From Azolla caroliniana (Eukaryota; Polypodiophyta): a stretch of DNA of 64,000 bases. Positions within the stretch are counted from its first letter, which is position 1. Each line of letters opens with the position of its first letter. Made by a program: the position numbers and the translations under genes. Location: positions 20,894,001 to 20,958,000 of the forward strand of contig JBHGNT010000011.1 of the NCBI GenBank assembly GCA_043228905.1. Direction: 5' to 3'. Below are positions 46,076 to 57,715 of this stretch, piece by piece. Under the pieces are notes generated by a model. The model saw only the letters and a program-made list of their open reading frames with translations. It was not told the DNA's origin and ran no database searches.

Positions 46076-46993
46076 TCATGGAATGGGGTGGGAGGTTGCC
46101 AGTTGTGCCTGGTGCTTTGTACAATAGGTCGTGAGTGGGGAGCACTCACCATTTAGACATCCAGTCATTTCCAGGGATGGAATAGTGGTCCACATCCATG
46201 AGTGGAGTTTGTGGGCTATCTTGTGGGCTTCAATTGCCCCTTCATGCTTCTCATAGAAATAGACAAAGCTTGGAGTTAGTTGGGTGTTTATGATAGTCCG
46301 CAGGTGGATGTGGCAAAGATGGGGGTCCTCTTCATCCATGGTGCACCAGAATTCAGTGTTATACCAATGTTGCTTTAGTTCATTCATGAGCTCTTCATCT
46401 CTTATTTGTGCTACAAAGCACGCTGCTTGGCTACATAACATATCTTTAACCTTGGATTTCGACCAATCTTCCTGAGTCGGAAGCAAGAGTGGAAAGGAGA
46501 TTGAGGTAGTCGAAACTCCGTTATTGTGCACCGCTAATACATGTACCCTTATTTTTTCCACTGTCTTGAGCCCTATACCTAGCCATTTCAAGGCGCTTTG
46601 TGGGTGTGGTTCAAGGTCTTGGCTAGATGAAGCACACTCATTTGTGTCCGGGACGACTATGATTTGAGGCGTGACATTCACACTTCTGTCTTGGGTTGTT
46701 GCTTCTGCATTGGGTGTCATTCCACTCAAGCTCCTTATTAGGGTCTTTACATGACTTATTCGTCTGCGTTTCCCTGTTTTGTAAGCTTTAACGAGAACTT
46801 TCTCTTGGGTGCTTGGTGTCACCTTAGGTCGTTCCTTGGGGCTTACGAAAGAACTAGGGGAATGCTCATCTGTAGGGGGGAGCTCTTGTAGTAGATCAAA
46901 GCGATTGGGGCTCATAGGCGATGGAGGATTTTGTGCCGGTGATGTTTTTCGAAGGACATGGGTTTTTTCCACCACTCGCCATTCCATCACAGC
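46076..46993 (-). pseudogene. LINE ORF1-like region
   Basis: About 300 codons open on the minus strand upstream of ORF2. The product has a Pro/Ser-rich start (SPAQNPPSPMSPNRFDLLQE), a basic patch (KTGKRRRISHVKTLI) and a C-terminal part with Trp, His and Cys (FWCTMDEEDPHLCHIHLRTI). I see no CCHC knuckle or DUF4283-like signature. Position alone suggests LINE ORF1, an RNA-binding protein. The apparent N-terminal MKTTN is encoded in the target-duplication sequence. Confidence 0.5.
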
Positions 46994-47007
46994 GTGGTTT
47001 GTTGTTT

Positions 47008-48283
47008 TCATTGCTCATTTCTTTTAAATGCATTAATAAGCTCATTTTAGTGTCTTTCTTTAAATTTGAGATAGAATATGAACCACAAATTCCATACTTG
47101 TTCCCAAAGGTAGTGTCCCTGCATTACATGTAATGCTCTTGTTCGGGAAAAATATTATTTTACTAAAGAAAAGGGAAGTCTTAGTATTCCACCATCTACA
47201 TTGAGATCTCCCGGAAAAAGTACAACCGTATTGGATTATGTCTCTTTTTGCTGGCATATACTCTTGTATTATTGTTGTTCGGGAAAAATATTATTTTACT
47301 AAAGAAAAGGGAAGTCTCGGTATTCCACCATCTACATTGAGATCTCCCGGAAAAAGTACAACCATATTGGATTATGTCTCTTTTTGTTGGCATAGAGTAT
47401 TTTGGGAAACTCTTTCTTTAAATGGCGTACACAATTTTTTGCAAAAATGGTAGGCAAAGGACATGAAATTGCTAACTTCAGTGTTTGTCAATGCATGTAG
47501 CAATTGGCTGATACATTCAACATAACATTATAGTGTCAAAGGAGCATATAAACCAACATTTCTATTTACGTTGCGATTTAGTTTTACTATCCACTTAGCT
47601 TAACTTTGGTATATTTATTTTGCACTTTAATGTTTTATTAGTTAACATGATTATGTTTATATGACTACTCATGTGCACCTAGCTACAATGGTTGGTGGGA
47701 TTGACAAGATCCTATACTTTGCTTGAAGGTTGTGTTGAAGAGATTGACTTAGCTTGACGTTCACTTCCCAATTCAAAAAGGTTATTCTAACGTTCAAACT
47801 TGATTCTACTATGGAATATCTTCAAGTTAACTTTTGAGACTTTTTTTAAAGGAGGTACAATGATATTATATTAGAAAACGAGTAGTATATATTTGTGCCA
47901 AGCTTGATAAAAGTACCATGCTTACACGCTCCCTCTGTGGACAACGACTTAATGAATCTATGAGATTGAGATCCCAATCAAGGTAAGAAACTTCATATTG
48001 CATCAAAAGGTATCAACTAATAATATGTTGAGCTAAGCAATGACCTCTTTCTCAACAAGAAACATATATTGCCAAGTCTCCTTCGTCTATTTGCATGTAT
48101 TTTTCATATTATGCTTCACTCCCTCAAGTCATGCAACATCATTGCCTCCCCTACTAGAAATAAACTTACCCGCGTTCTTCTTATTCTTCATTTAAAAAGA
48201 AAGATGCACCTTAGTATATTACTTGAGAATTGTACAAAGAGAAAACAGAAGGAGACATTTCATCTCACTTCTATTGTGATACT
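47008..48283. other. Intergenic DNA with a 136-bp tandem duplication
   Basis: The block beginning GTTCGGGAAAAATATT at 47141 recurs at 47277 (period 136 bp, a handful of differences, to about 47412). Nothing else was recognised. Confidence 0.6.
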
Positions 48284-48297
48284 AGACCTCATACAAC

Positions 48298-48594
48298 GTT
48301 TTTAAAAAAAAAACAAAATATCCTTCCATTAGTTTAAAAAAAGGCATATTAGCCATGGCCCACAACATACAAAATGAAGCGACTATCCTTTCCAAGCCCG
48401 TCTTGTGTAAGACAATGGCTAACCACGGAACCTTCATTTAAATGAGTTAAGGAAATGGTTGTATATACATCCAAAGTAGAGGAAAACACCAACAAATGGG
48501 GAGAAAACTTCCAGATTATCCTGCAATCTGTCAATCGAAAGATTGGAATGCAACTCCAAAGCTTTTGAAAAGTTCTAAACACCGTGTTCTATAA
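48298..48594 (-). mobile_element. 5'-truncated LINE-type insertion, 297 bp, with 14-bp target duplication
   Basis: Flanked by a perfect direct repeat AGACCTCATACAAC at 48284-48297 and 48595-48608. Its left end is the A-rich 3' tail (minus strand) with AACTAATGGAAGGA at 48323-48334. The 120 bp beside it match the tails at 49793-49930 and 58195-58310. The remaining 5' part (48433-48594) is not shared with those copies. Confidence 0.85.
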
Positions 48595-48608
48595 AGACCT
48601 CATACAAC

Positions 48609-49780
48609 TTCTATATTTCTATCATGACTTGGATTCGCATATATGTATGTGTTTGTATAAAGGCTCCCTTCCACGAAAAGGATGTATTCTGTCAAAATGC
48701 ACATTACGTTGAATAGTAATCTAATAGCCTTTTGGGTAGGTGAGAAATAGAAAAGAGTTTCAACCTCCATCCCCACATATACATTTTCTTAGCCTTGTCC
48801 CTTCGTACTAGTCTATGGTCTATTGCTCAAAATGAAGAATGCGAGTAGAGAACTTTTGGAACACACTAAAGTGTTTGAATTTATAATCTCATTGATGCGT
48901 AGACCAACTAGCAGTTCGAATCTCATTAAGCATAAGATAGGCTACTAAGAAAGCATACACATAGGATTTTGTTGAGCTTTCTATGGTCCACCATCTATAG
49001 GTTTTAATGGACAAGTGATCTTTGACCTCAATACAAAATGGGATATCTTCTCTCCCATTGTTGCATACCACATGTTGGTTTCTTATTCTTAACACATAAC
49101 TAGCTTTGAATTTAGGAGGTTGAATGATGGGTGAGTTCATCCCTACAACTAGCCGGTTACGAGTCGGTTCGGGATTTTTTATGGATGAGACCATGTTGCC
49201 TTTTCAAGATCAGAACATTGCAACTACATAAATGTCTCCAAGTTTGGAGACTTATACAATTAAGTCCAAAAGCTAGCTCATCCTACCTTGTTCAACATGT
49301 GTATTTTTAGATAGATCATTGTAGAAACCAATACTCCTTTGCCTTTAATGTACATTGAAACGAGTGTATGCCATCTATATGAATTTCAGGCTTAGCACAT
49401 ATGCTTGACAAGACATTATCATTGATCTACAAGAAACAATTTCCTTTTTGTGAACAATTAGCATCGTTAGAGGAGTGTTTTGGGAACTATTATGGCATTT
49501 GATGTTGAATTAATTCAGCCAATAGTCACGAGGACTTGTCATAACTTTGAGAATATACTTAACAATTATTTTGAATATCAGCTCGTGGATATTAAAGATC
49601 TCTAGAAACTTGTGGATTTTGGGAGAAGTGTCAATATGTCATCTGTGGATTTGGGGAGTTTGAATTTATCAATGGTCACCCTTTCCCACATCGTAGGGTG
49701 GTTCATGAATTACATGGAAGAATAAACTATAACTTTTTATAGAGTAGTATATATATACATTTGTAGTTTTAATTATAAGT
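48609..49780. other. Unassigned intergenic DNA
   Basis: AT-rich. A 101-codon minus-strand open frame at 48889-49194 carries no motif I recognise. Confidence 0.3.
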
Positions 49781-49790
49781 TATAACATGT

Positions 49791-50386
49791 GTTTTTTTTT
49801 TTGAACAAAATATCCTTCCATTAGTTTTAAAAAAAGGCATATCAGCTACAACCTACAAAATAGGTGGAAAGGAAGTGACTATCCTTCCCAACCCCATCTT
49901 GTGTAAGACAATGGCTAGCCATGGATCACATGATTACATTAATTGAGAGGTTGGATTTCAAGTAATCATCAAATGCCCTTGTTGGATGGCAAGATGTTAA
50001 GTTTGAGCATAGCTAGTACTTATGTTATTCCAATGTATATGTATACCCATTGCTTGCATATAACATTACACAACATATCTATATAAAGTGTCCCCCCCTT
50101 TTTTTGTTGAAATGGCATTGTCTGAAACATTGCAATGGCTTCATCAAGTTGCCAAGAACGAGCGAATAGGTTGATCACACAGTTGTAATGTTGTAGTGTT
50201 GGAGAGAGACCATAATTTTCCGTAGCTTTAAAGCGCCTCTCTCCGATGCTGACAAGACCTCCCTGACCGCAAACAGAAAGAACCTTAAGCAACATCACGC
50301 AATCTGGACCTATGCTTTGATTTGTGACCTCGTGAAAGAGATGAAACACTTCCTCACACGCTCTACATCGTGCATGTTTTTTGTTC
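49791..50386 (-). mobile_element. Chimeric retro-insertion: PPR-derived segment joined to a LINE tail
   Basis: Left part 49793-49930 is the same LINE tail as at 48.3 kb (TCCTTCCATTAGTT after an oligo-T; minus-strand oligo-A). Right part (about 50100-50386) encodes a PPR fragment in the same minus orientation. The 10-mer TATAACATGT occurs at 49781-49790 and 50387-50396, at the outer borders of both parts together, and may be the target duplication of a single chimeric insertion. Confidence 0.55.
50020..50386 (-). pseudogene. PPR protein fragment A
   Basis: Minus strand reads VFHLFHEVTNQSIGPDCVML, LSVCGQGGLVSIGERRF, YGLSPTLQHYNCVINLFARS and LDEAIAMFQTMPF. This is the C-terminal PPR/E-motif pattern of a plant organellar RNA-binding PPR protein. 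Only about 85 codons remain, with no start or intact flanks. The frame ends in LINE-associated sequence. Confidence 0.85.
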
Positions 50387-50396
50387 TATAACATGT

Positions 50397-52638
50397 TTTT
50401 AGAACTCCCGCCTACTTTGAGTACTTTAATGACAAGAAAACAACAAAAGGCACATAGTCAACAATTTGAACTTCAAAAATCTCTACAGTTTTATGTTTAT
50501 TTTGCATATATTTTCCCTCAACCAACTCTTAAGGTTTCTTTGAATGGGGGAGTCATTTATTCATTTTTAACATTGGAGTAAGAACTATATTTCAATTTTA
50601 GAATAGTAAAAACATATATATATATATATATATATATCCAAAAAAAACCTAATTCACATTAGTTACCAACCAAAATACAGCAAAGTTCGCCACTAAGATT
50701 CATAGAGACAACCTTAATAGAATCAATATCTATAACACGGAGACACAACTCCAAAACCAGCAAAAAAATAGCAAAACTCACACTGCTCTTCGTCCCACAA
50801 ATCTTGCAATAATCCCCAACCCTACCTATCCCACCAAACTCTTTTACAACAAAGTTATCCTAGTAATACAACTATGATAACTTACTTGTACCCCATCTAG
50901 ACATGCATATTTACAATGTATGGTATGAATAATAATTAAGCGTCAATGTCCATCCTTGTATGTTATTTTGGGAAATTAAGCTTCTTACGATGAGCATAAT
51001 ACCACGTGTCATTTGTCGACAAAGTGCAATGTGCGTAATGTTGCCTTTGTTTTTAGTATGTAAAAATACTCGAAGTAAATAAGGCAGGATATTGATCATA
51101 AACACACCAAGTTAATAATGATACCTTATCAATGCACACGTGTATAGGACAATGTTGTTTCACGACGATTATTTATGATACCATCAAACTATGGAACATG
51201 TGGTTCAAACTTCATATTGTTAGAAGATAATAGATATTGAACAATGCACACAATAATACTTAGGTTGCTCTCATAGTGTACTATAGAGCAAAAGGAAATA
51301 AATGTGTTTGTCCAAACATAAGTATTGTGTTCCAAAATCCCATTCAAAAGACAATACATGAAATATCATTTTATTCTTCTTTCTACCTTCAACCCAATTG
51401 TTTTTTTATTTAGGCGGTACGTTGGTGGAAATACCAAGGAAGCGTTTCCACTTTGTTTTGTGGCTCTATACATAAGACAAGGTAAAACTCAAACATACAT
51501 TAGAATATGTTGATTTTCTTTCGTACGGTTTCATTATGTTTCGTGCTACACCTTCAGACATCAGCTACCCCAACATTGATCATTCAAACGCACATTATGG
51601 TTGATTTTGTTAATTGAGCATTTAGTATTGTATTGGTTGCATCAAAGCATTATCACACGTGTCAATGCCGATGCTAGGTATTTTGCCCTCATTCCCTCCA
51701 TCACATAATAGATTCTTGTAGAAGAGGGTGAGATACTCCATTGGGCGTCACCCAAATTCAACAAACATGTTACCTCACATGGTTTGTGGTTTGTGGTAAT
51801 GCCCAATAAAGTTTGCCAACAACCATAAAGAGGATAGAGTATAAAACAATATTGACCTAGATTTTGCTTTGTTGATAAAAGAGACGAAGAAAAAGGGGAA
51901 TTAGTAGGAAAATAATCAAATAATTAAAGGGAGTGATTTAAACTAACAATTATCCTAAGATTTGTTCTTTAGTATTCTAAAATGGAATGCTAAGTGGCAT
52001 AATATGGCAACCTCACAAAAAAATAGTGTAAAACCAACACATAATACATAATAATTTACTTTCCCAATGTAATTGACTCCAACGTTAAATGTTTAAGCAT
52101 TTACGATATGACCAATGCTTCAACTTGAATTATCGTTACTCCCAAGACACTACTCATTTGACATTTCAAATTTTCATCCAAGAGTGTCACGATGACCCAC
52201 ATGGGCGCTCCTATTATAAGAAAAAAAAGTTTATGTGAATGATATAATTATAATGTCCCTCATTTAACAAAAACCACATGACCATCGAACATTGACCAAA
52301 TTGGCCTTATCGCCTTGGCCTTGATATTTGTAACGTAACGTCTATAATTAGTCCAAATAAAGAGCTTTGTCCCAAATATGTGAAAATGATGTTGAACTCC
52401 CAATTCCACAAATGTCTCATCAACATAGAAAAACATGGTCTGAAGTGGAATTATGTCATACCTTCTTTTATTTTGCATAGTTGATGGTTATTGTTCTACT
52501 TGTTTCATAAATGACATTAGTTTGATCAAATGCTTATACTAGCCTTTGTATCACAATAGAAGTGAAATGTTGCCATGCAAATTGGATTGTAACATATGAG
52601 TTGTATATTATCCTATGTACTTTTTCTTAACTAGTGGA
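50397..52638. other. Unassigned DNA with a (TA)n tract and a possible LINE tail
   Basis: A (TA)n tract lies at 50615-50637. The following 50640-50880 block starts CCAAAAAAAACC..TTCACATTAGTT, resembling the minus-strand LINE tails found elsewhere. The minus strand there also reads DYCKICGTKSS in an open stretch. The rest is AT-rich without recognised features. Confidence 0.35.
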
Positions 52639-52648
52639 AGTAGTAATT

Positions 52649-53162
52649 AACAATCGGCAACGGTTCGGTTCGGTTCGAGAGGGTCCAAACCGAACCATTT
52701 AAAATTTTAGAAACCTGAACCAAACCAAACCAAACCGCGAAAAAGTTAAACTGAACCGTTAAACATTTTTCAAACCGTTAAACCGTAAAAACCGTGGTTT
52801 CGTGGTTCGGTTTCAGTTTTCAACATAGGTTAAATTTTTAATTTTTAATTTTTTTAAATTTATAATATTTCATTATTTAGAATTTTTAAAAATTTTAAGA
52901 TATTCCTAAAATGTGAGAATAAGGTGTAAAAATGAAAACATTGTTTAAAAACAAATTTTAAATTTTTTTAGAATTTTGTAAAAAAAATTAAAAATTAAAA
53001 ACCATTTAAACCACGGTTTTTGATTGTTGAAACCAAATTGAAACTGAACTGAACCGTTAAAAAAAACTAAATCTGAATTGAACCGAACAATTGAAACCGT
53101 TAAGCCGTTAAACCACTGTTTCGCGGTTCGGTTCGGTTCAAATAGAACTGTTGCCGATTGTT
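52649..53162. mobile_element. Fold-back TIR element (MITE-like), 514 bp, 10-bp target duplication
   Basis: Perfect 13-bp terminal inverted repeats AACAATCGGCAAC at 52649-52661 and, inverted, 53150-53162. Identical 10-bp direct repeats AGTAGTAATT flank it at 52639-52648 and 53163-53172. The interior is an imperfect inverted repeat: GGTTCGGTTCGGTTCG and AACCGTTAAACCG motifs near both ends surround an AT-rich centre. No coding capacity. A 10-bp duplication is nearer to Mutator-type (8-11 bp) than to Tc1, PIF or CACTA families. The superfamily is not settled. Confidence 0.88.
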
Positions 53163-53172
53163 AGTAGTAATT

Positions 53173-53486
53173 TTTTTGGAAAAAAAACAAACAAACAATA
53201 GAAGTTAGGTGAAATGTCTCTTTCTGTTTTCTCTATGTATAGTTTTCAAGTAATATACTAAGGTGCATCTTTCTTTAAATTTTAAACAATAAAACCATAG
53301 AAAAAAATGTCTCTTTGGGTTCTAATTACGGTCGTCGAATACATTTTGCTAATGTAGGAGCTTGGTGGACACCCATATGAGATAGAGAAAAAAGTAGTCA
53401 TGAATCATATACTAACTTAAGTTCAACTATATATTCACTGATGAGCACCATGTCTAGAGAGGGGCTCCACCACATAACATTTATAT
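53173..53486. other. Unassigned DNA
   Basis: Short AT-rich spacer between the MITE-like element and the 286-bp tandem repeats. Nothing was recognised. Confidence 0.3.
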
Positions 53487-54057
53487 TATACATGGACTTT
53501 GTGTTAGAGACATATACTAATGTAAGCATTAGATAAGGATAGAAAATAGATAAATAGATAGAAAGGAGAGAGAGAAAGAAGGGTGTCGATCCACCCGACC
53601 ACCCTTAAGCAAAGGGATCGAAACAAACTCGAGCCTCAATCGGCGTCCCATACCACCATCGTAGCGTCGAGTCGTACCTGGTGCTGGCGCGCTCGCTACA
53701 AGAGTTGACCCACCACAAGATAGAGTCTCGACGTAGTCAACCAGATAATGAAATGAGGGTAGCTAGGCCTCTTATACATGGACTTTGTGTTAGAGACATA
53801 GACTAATGTAAGCATTAGATAAGGATAGAAAATAGATAAATAGATAGAAAGGAGAGAGAGAAAGAAGGGTGCCGATCCACCCGACCACCCCTAAGCGAAG
53901 GGATCGAGACGGACTCGAGCCTCAATCGGCGTCCCATACCACCGCCGTAGCGTCGAGTCGTACCTGGTGTTGGCGCGCTCGCAACAAGAGTTGACCCACC
54001 ACAAAATAGAGTCTTGACGTAGTCAACCAGATAATGAAATGAGGGTAGCTAGGCCTC
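53487..54057. repeat. 286-bp tandem duplication, two copies
   Basis: Unit 1 starts TATACATGGACTTTGTG at 53487 and unit 2 at 53773. Identity is about 95% by eye. Each unit has a GC-rich core (CCTCAATCGGCGTCCCATAC) that contrasts with its surroundings. Unit 2 ends only a few bases before the truncated gypsy pol, so the units may be LTR-derived. TG/CA ends were not identified. Confidence 0.85.
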
Positions 54058-54061
54058 AGAT

Positions 54062-56580
54062 TATTTATAGCGATAATGAAACAATTTTACGCGAAGATCT
54101 CAAAATGTGAGTTCTTCAAGAAATCAATTACTTATCTTGGACATCTCATAACCGAACAAGGAGTTAAAATTGATCCTTCTCGCATCGAGAAAATCAAGCT
54201 TTGGCCCACTCTTCGGAATATTCGAGAAGTTCGACCATTCCTTGGTTTTGTCGGGTTTTTGCGAAAATCCCTTCGTAATTACTCCCAATTGACGACACCG
54301 TTTACTGATATTCTAAAAGGTCAAATGCATAAGTCTACAAAACCTATTGTGTGGAATGCTACACTGGACCTCGCCTTTAAGGAACTCAAGGACCTGGTTT
54401 GCAAGGCTCCTTCACTTCTTTTACCCGATCCTTCAAAACCTTTTGAGGTTGAAATCGATAGCATTCGAGAGTAAGAAACTTGATTCTGCTCAATGTCAGT
54501 ATACCGTTCAAGTAAAGGAATTATTTGCAGTTATACATGCGCTCAAAACATGGCGCCATTATCTTTATGGAAATCGCTTTGTGGTAACTACGGACCATGA
54601 GTCCTTGAAATATTTTTGTGACCAACAAGACCTGAAAGGTTGTAAGGCAGGATGGGTTGATCTCATCCAGGACTTTGATTTTTCCATACGATATCATAAA
54701 GGTTCCATGAATATTGTCGCTAATACACTAAGTTGCATCCGTGAAGTTAACATGCTTAGCTTCACTAAAATAACATCAAATCTTTATGATCACCTTTGAG
54801 GAAAATATCCTAATGAAAGTTATTTTGCAAAATATTGGGCAAGAGTTGAGTCTGGAACAGACACCACCACATCCTCGAAGGAATACTTCCACATTGCTAA
54901 CGGTCTGCTCTATCGTAATGGGAAGGTTTGTGTTCTATATTTACCCGAGGTCAAAAAGAGGATCCTTTTTTAATGCCATGATGCACCCTCAGCAGGGCAC
55001 CCTGGCATACATCATACACTCGTTCTCATTGTCAAAACCAAGGATAAAAGATAGAGTGATGGAAGAAGGATATTAGAGAACACGAGAAGAAAGGAACGAA
55101 ATACTAAGAGAAGAATGGATGTATAAGATAGAGAAAGAAAGAGAATGGATACAAGATATGTAATGAGAGCTAAAGACTGGTGTTGATTCGAATTGATTTG
55201 AGAATACATGTATGCCCTTATTTATAGGTTCCTATAGAATAGCTTAGAGATTTCTAGAATGTTCTAGAATGTTCTAGACCTAGAATGCTCTAGGACATTC
55301 TAGAACATTCTAGAATAATCTAGAGGTTTTACAATAATCAATGTAATACAAGAAGTAGCTTTTTTTGTTTCATATAACAATAAGCTATCTTAATGGTTGA
55401 GGTTTTCAAGTATGGATTATAAGGTTCGAGGTTCAAGTCCGGGTGACGCCATAATGTTCATGTGTTAATGACACTCATCTCCACTCAATTTTATTGGCCT
55501 AAGATGCGTCCTGACATACATAACTATGTGACTAAATGTCACCAATGTCAGGTTAACAAAGCCGAGCGACTTAAAGCCGCAAGAATTTTACATCCCTTGG
55601 ACATTCCCAACAATAATTGGGAAAGTATATCCATGGATTTTATTGTTAACCTTCCTCGCACCCAAAAAGGCCATGATGCCATATGGGTTGTGGTTGATCG
55701 ACTAACTAAAATGACCAGATTTATTGCTACTAAAACCACAGTAATAGCTCTTGAATTGGCTTACCAATTTGTTGACAAGTTATTTCGTTTTTATGGGTTA
55801 CCGATGGATATCGTGAGTGATCGAGATCCAAAATTTACTAGTGACTTCTGGACGCAAGTCTTTAAGAAGTTAGAAACTACGTTGAGCATGAGCTCCACGG
55901 ATCATCCTCAATCCGATGGACAAACATAACGAGTAAATCAAATTATTGAGGACATGCTTCGAGCATACGTTGGTACAAAACCAACAAAATGGGAACATTA
56001 TCTCCCAATTTTGGAGTTTGCTTATAACAGCTCCAAGCATACGTCGACGGGATATAGTCCTTTTATGTTGATGTATGGCTTTTAGCCACGAGCCCCGATT
56101 GATGTTAATATACATCATGATGAGTTGCGAAGTACGCAAAAATTTCTTCGGGATATGCAAGATATGTTGCATATTGCACGAGATAATATAAAAACAGCTC
56201 AAGATAGAGCATGTTTTTATGCCGATCATCATAGGCAACCTCGTGTACTCAACCCTGGACAGAATGTATTTTTACGTGTACCTCACAATTCTAAGACATT
56301 GTCTATGGGTAAGTGCGCTAAGTTAGCCCCACGGTTTTGTGGACCTTTTACAGTTCTCAAACGCATTGGGTCCTCAGCCTATTGTCTCGCTCTTCCCAAT
56401 GGTGTTGGAATTCATCCAGTCTTTCATGTGAGTCGTCTAAAAGAACTTCTAGGTTTTGGTGACAATACAGTTACAACTAAAACTCTGTTACTTCTGAAGA
56501 ATTATCTTCTAAACCACATGTACCATAAAGAATTCTCTATCTTCATTGTTGCTAGTAGGTACCTACACGTACCATGTTAG
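54062..56580 (+). mobile_element. Truncated Ty3/gypsy (chromovirus-like) pol relic
   Basis: Starts after the RT catalytic motif (FYAKISKCEFF...ITYLGHLI, 54082-54150). It continues through the RT thumb (FLGFVGFLRKSLRNY) and an RNase H fragment. About 54460-54475 the frame jumps from FEVEID to AFESKKL, with the RNase H first-Asp segment (DASG-type) deleted. Integrase follows (CHQCQ; SMDFIVNLPRT; DIVSDRDPKF; HPQSDGQT), with TAA at 55927 and TAG at 56083. The GPF module is LAPRFCGPFTVLKRIGSSAY..LPNGVGIHPVFHVS. No LTRs were delimited. A solo LTR interrupts integrase at 55030-55473. Confidence 0.9.
55030..55473 (-). mobile_element. Solo LTR, 444 bp, inserted in the chromovirus-like integrase
   Basis: Ends TGTCA...TGACA, with a perfect 5-bp target duplication CTCAT at 55025-55029 and 55474-55478. 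Excision rejoins the integrase frame (...TLVLI then STQFYWPKM). On the minus strand a TATAAATA box (near 55220) and a transcribed CT-rich leader are readable, with TTCTAGAA palindromes upstream, so the LTR points left. The stretch near 55383-55450 resembles a tRNA B-box but belongs to the LTR. Confidence 0.9.
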
Positions 56581-57715
56581 TATCAACTAAGTCCTCACCC
56601 CCAAAATATTAATAAACAATCCCTACTAAATTCAGTAAGTCAAACTTCCAATGTGCATATTGAATTCATAATATTAGACAATTGGATCCATGTCCTCTTC
56701 GGATTGCAATTTAGACCATACATCCAAAGCCCCTACCTTCAAAAAAATGTCTGAGAAGATGTTGAGCAAAGGAGGGGACATGATAGCACAAGTTTGTCCA
56801 AACTACAAATATATCTATGATTATTGTCTATATTCTCCATGTATTAAAGTAATTAGGATCGCATGGAATATGGAAAAAGTAGAATTGTACTTTTTTAGCG
56901 GCAAAAGTTTAGCATCATTGAAACTTGTGAACAATCTTACTCACCTAGTCACACAACATGATATATATTGTTACTTGTCCTTGAATGACATCAATCATAG
57001 TTTGATATGTTGAGGAGAACAATTGAGTGGACAAACAAGGCATTGGATATGGAATGTACATCACTTACAATTATAATGTCAACTTGGTCATAATTGTCTA
57101 CCTAACATGTTTCATCTCTTGCAAACATATTAGGTATCTCCATTGAATGAAGTTCAATCTACCTCTATTGATGGATACATGTGATTGAGTCAAATGGGAT
57201 GAAAATTGATGCATACCATGCTTTGTCTCGCATTAGATCACTTTCAAGAATTTAACACGGCAAATCTCACAATAAAATGTGGCGAAGCAGGCACATTGTC
57301 ATTATTAATAGCCTATAGGTGAGCATTTGTTGATCATTTTACGTTGTGTCTTATGTTTATGGCTACCAACATCCTTATATGCATAAGCCAAATAAATATA
57401 TCAATCTACAACAACATGCATCAATCTAGAGCTCATACCTAACTTAAACTAAAAACTTACAATCATTTGTCTTAGTGTAACATCCTTATGTGCATTATCC
57501 AAACAAGAAAAATAATCAACTTTCATGAAAGCATGCATCAATATGGAAAACATGCCTCCTTTGGAATGTATCACTGTCTTGCATGTTATAAATGATATTT
57601 GAGTGTCTCTCTATGAAAATGGGATGCTCTTATGTATACATTCGGAAGAAGTCTGTTTCTTCTTTTGTGATGGATGGTGTCATTGTTCTTCAATTCTTGG
57701 ATTCAAGATGTGATT
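56581..57715. other. Unassigned DNA
   Basis: A 107-codon open frame at 56690-57013 has no recognised motif. The rest is AT-rich without features. Confidence 0.3.

Larger units (their letters stand above)
41618..46993 (-). mobile_element. LINE (non-LTR retrotransposon), nearly complete, with 14-bp target duplication
   Basis: The minus strand runs from about 46993 (5') to an oligo(A) tail at 41618-41646. The flanking 14-mer GTGGTTTGTTGTTT occurs at 41604-41617 and 46994-47007 and fits a LINE target-site duplication. The elements in order are an ORF1-like region, an interrupted endonuclease, RT, a zf-RVT domain and a 3' tail ending AACTAATGGAAGGAG before the A-run. Target DNA supplies the first ATG of the ORF1 frame, so the copy is probably slightly 5'-truncated. 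Confidence 0.88.

Noticed and set aside
55383-55455. tRNA-like sequence with a B-box-like GGTTCAAGTCC
   Set aside because: No acceptor stem can be formed, and the stretch lies wholly inside the 444-bp solo LTR defined by TGTCA/TGACA ends and the CTCAT duplication. It is not a tRNA gene or SINE.
56690-57013. 107-codon frame downstream of the gypsy relic
   Set aside because: No motif, low-complexity composition typical of AT-rich DNA; not supported as a gene.
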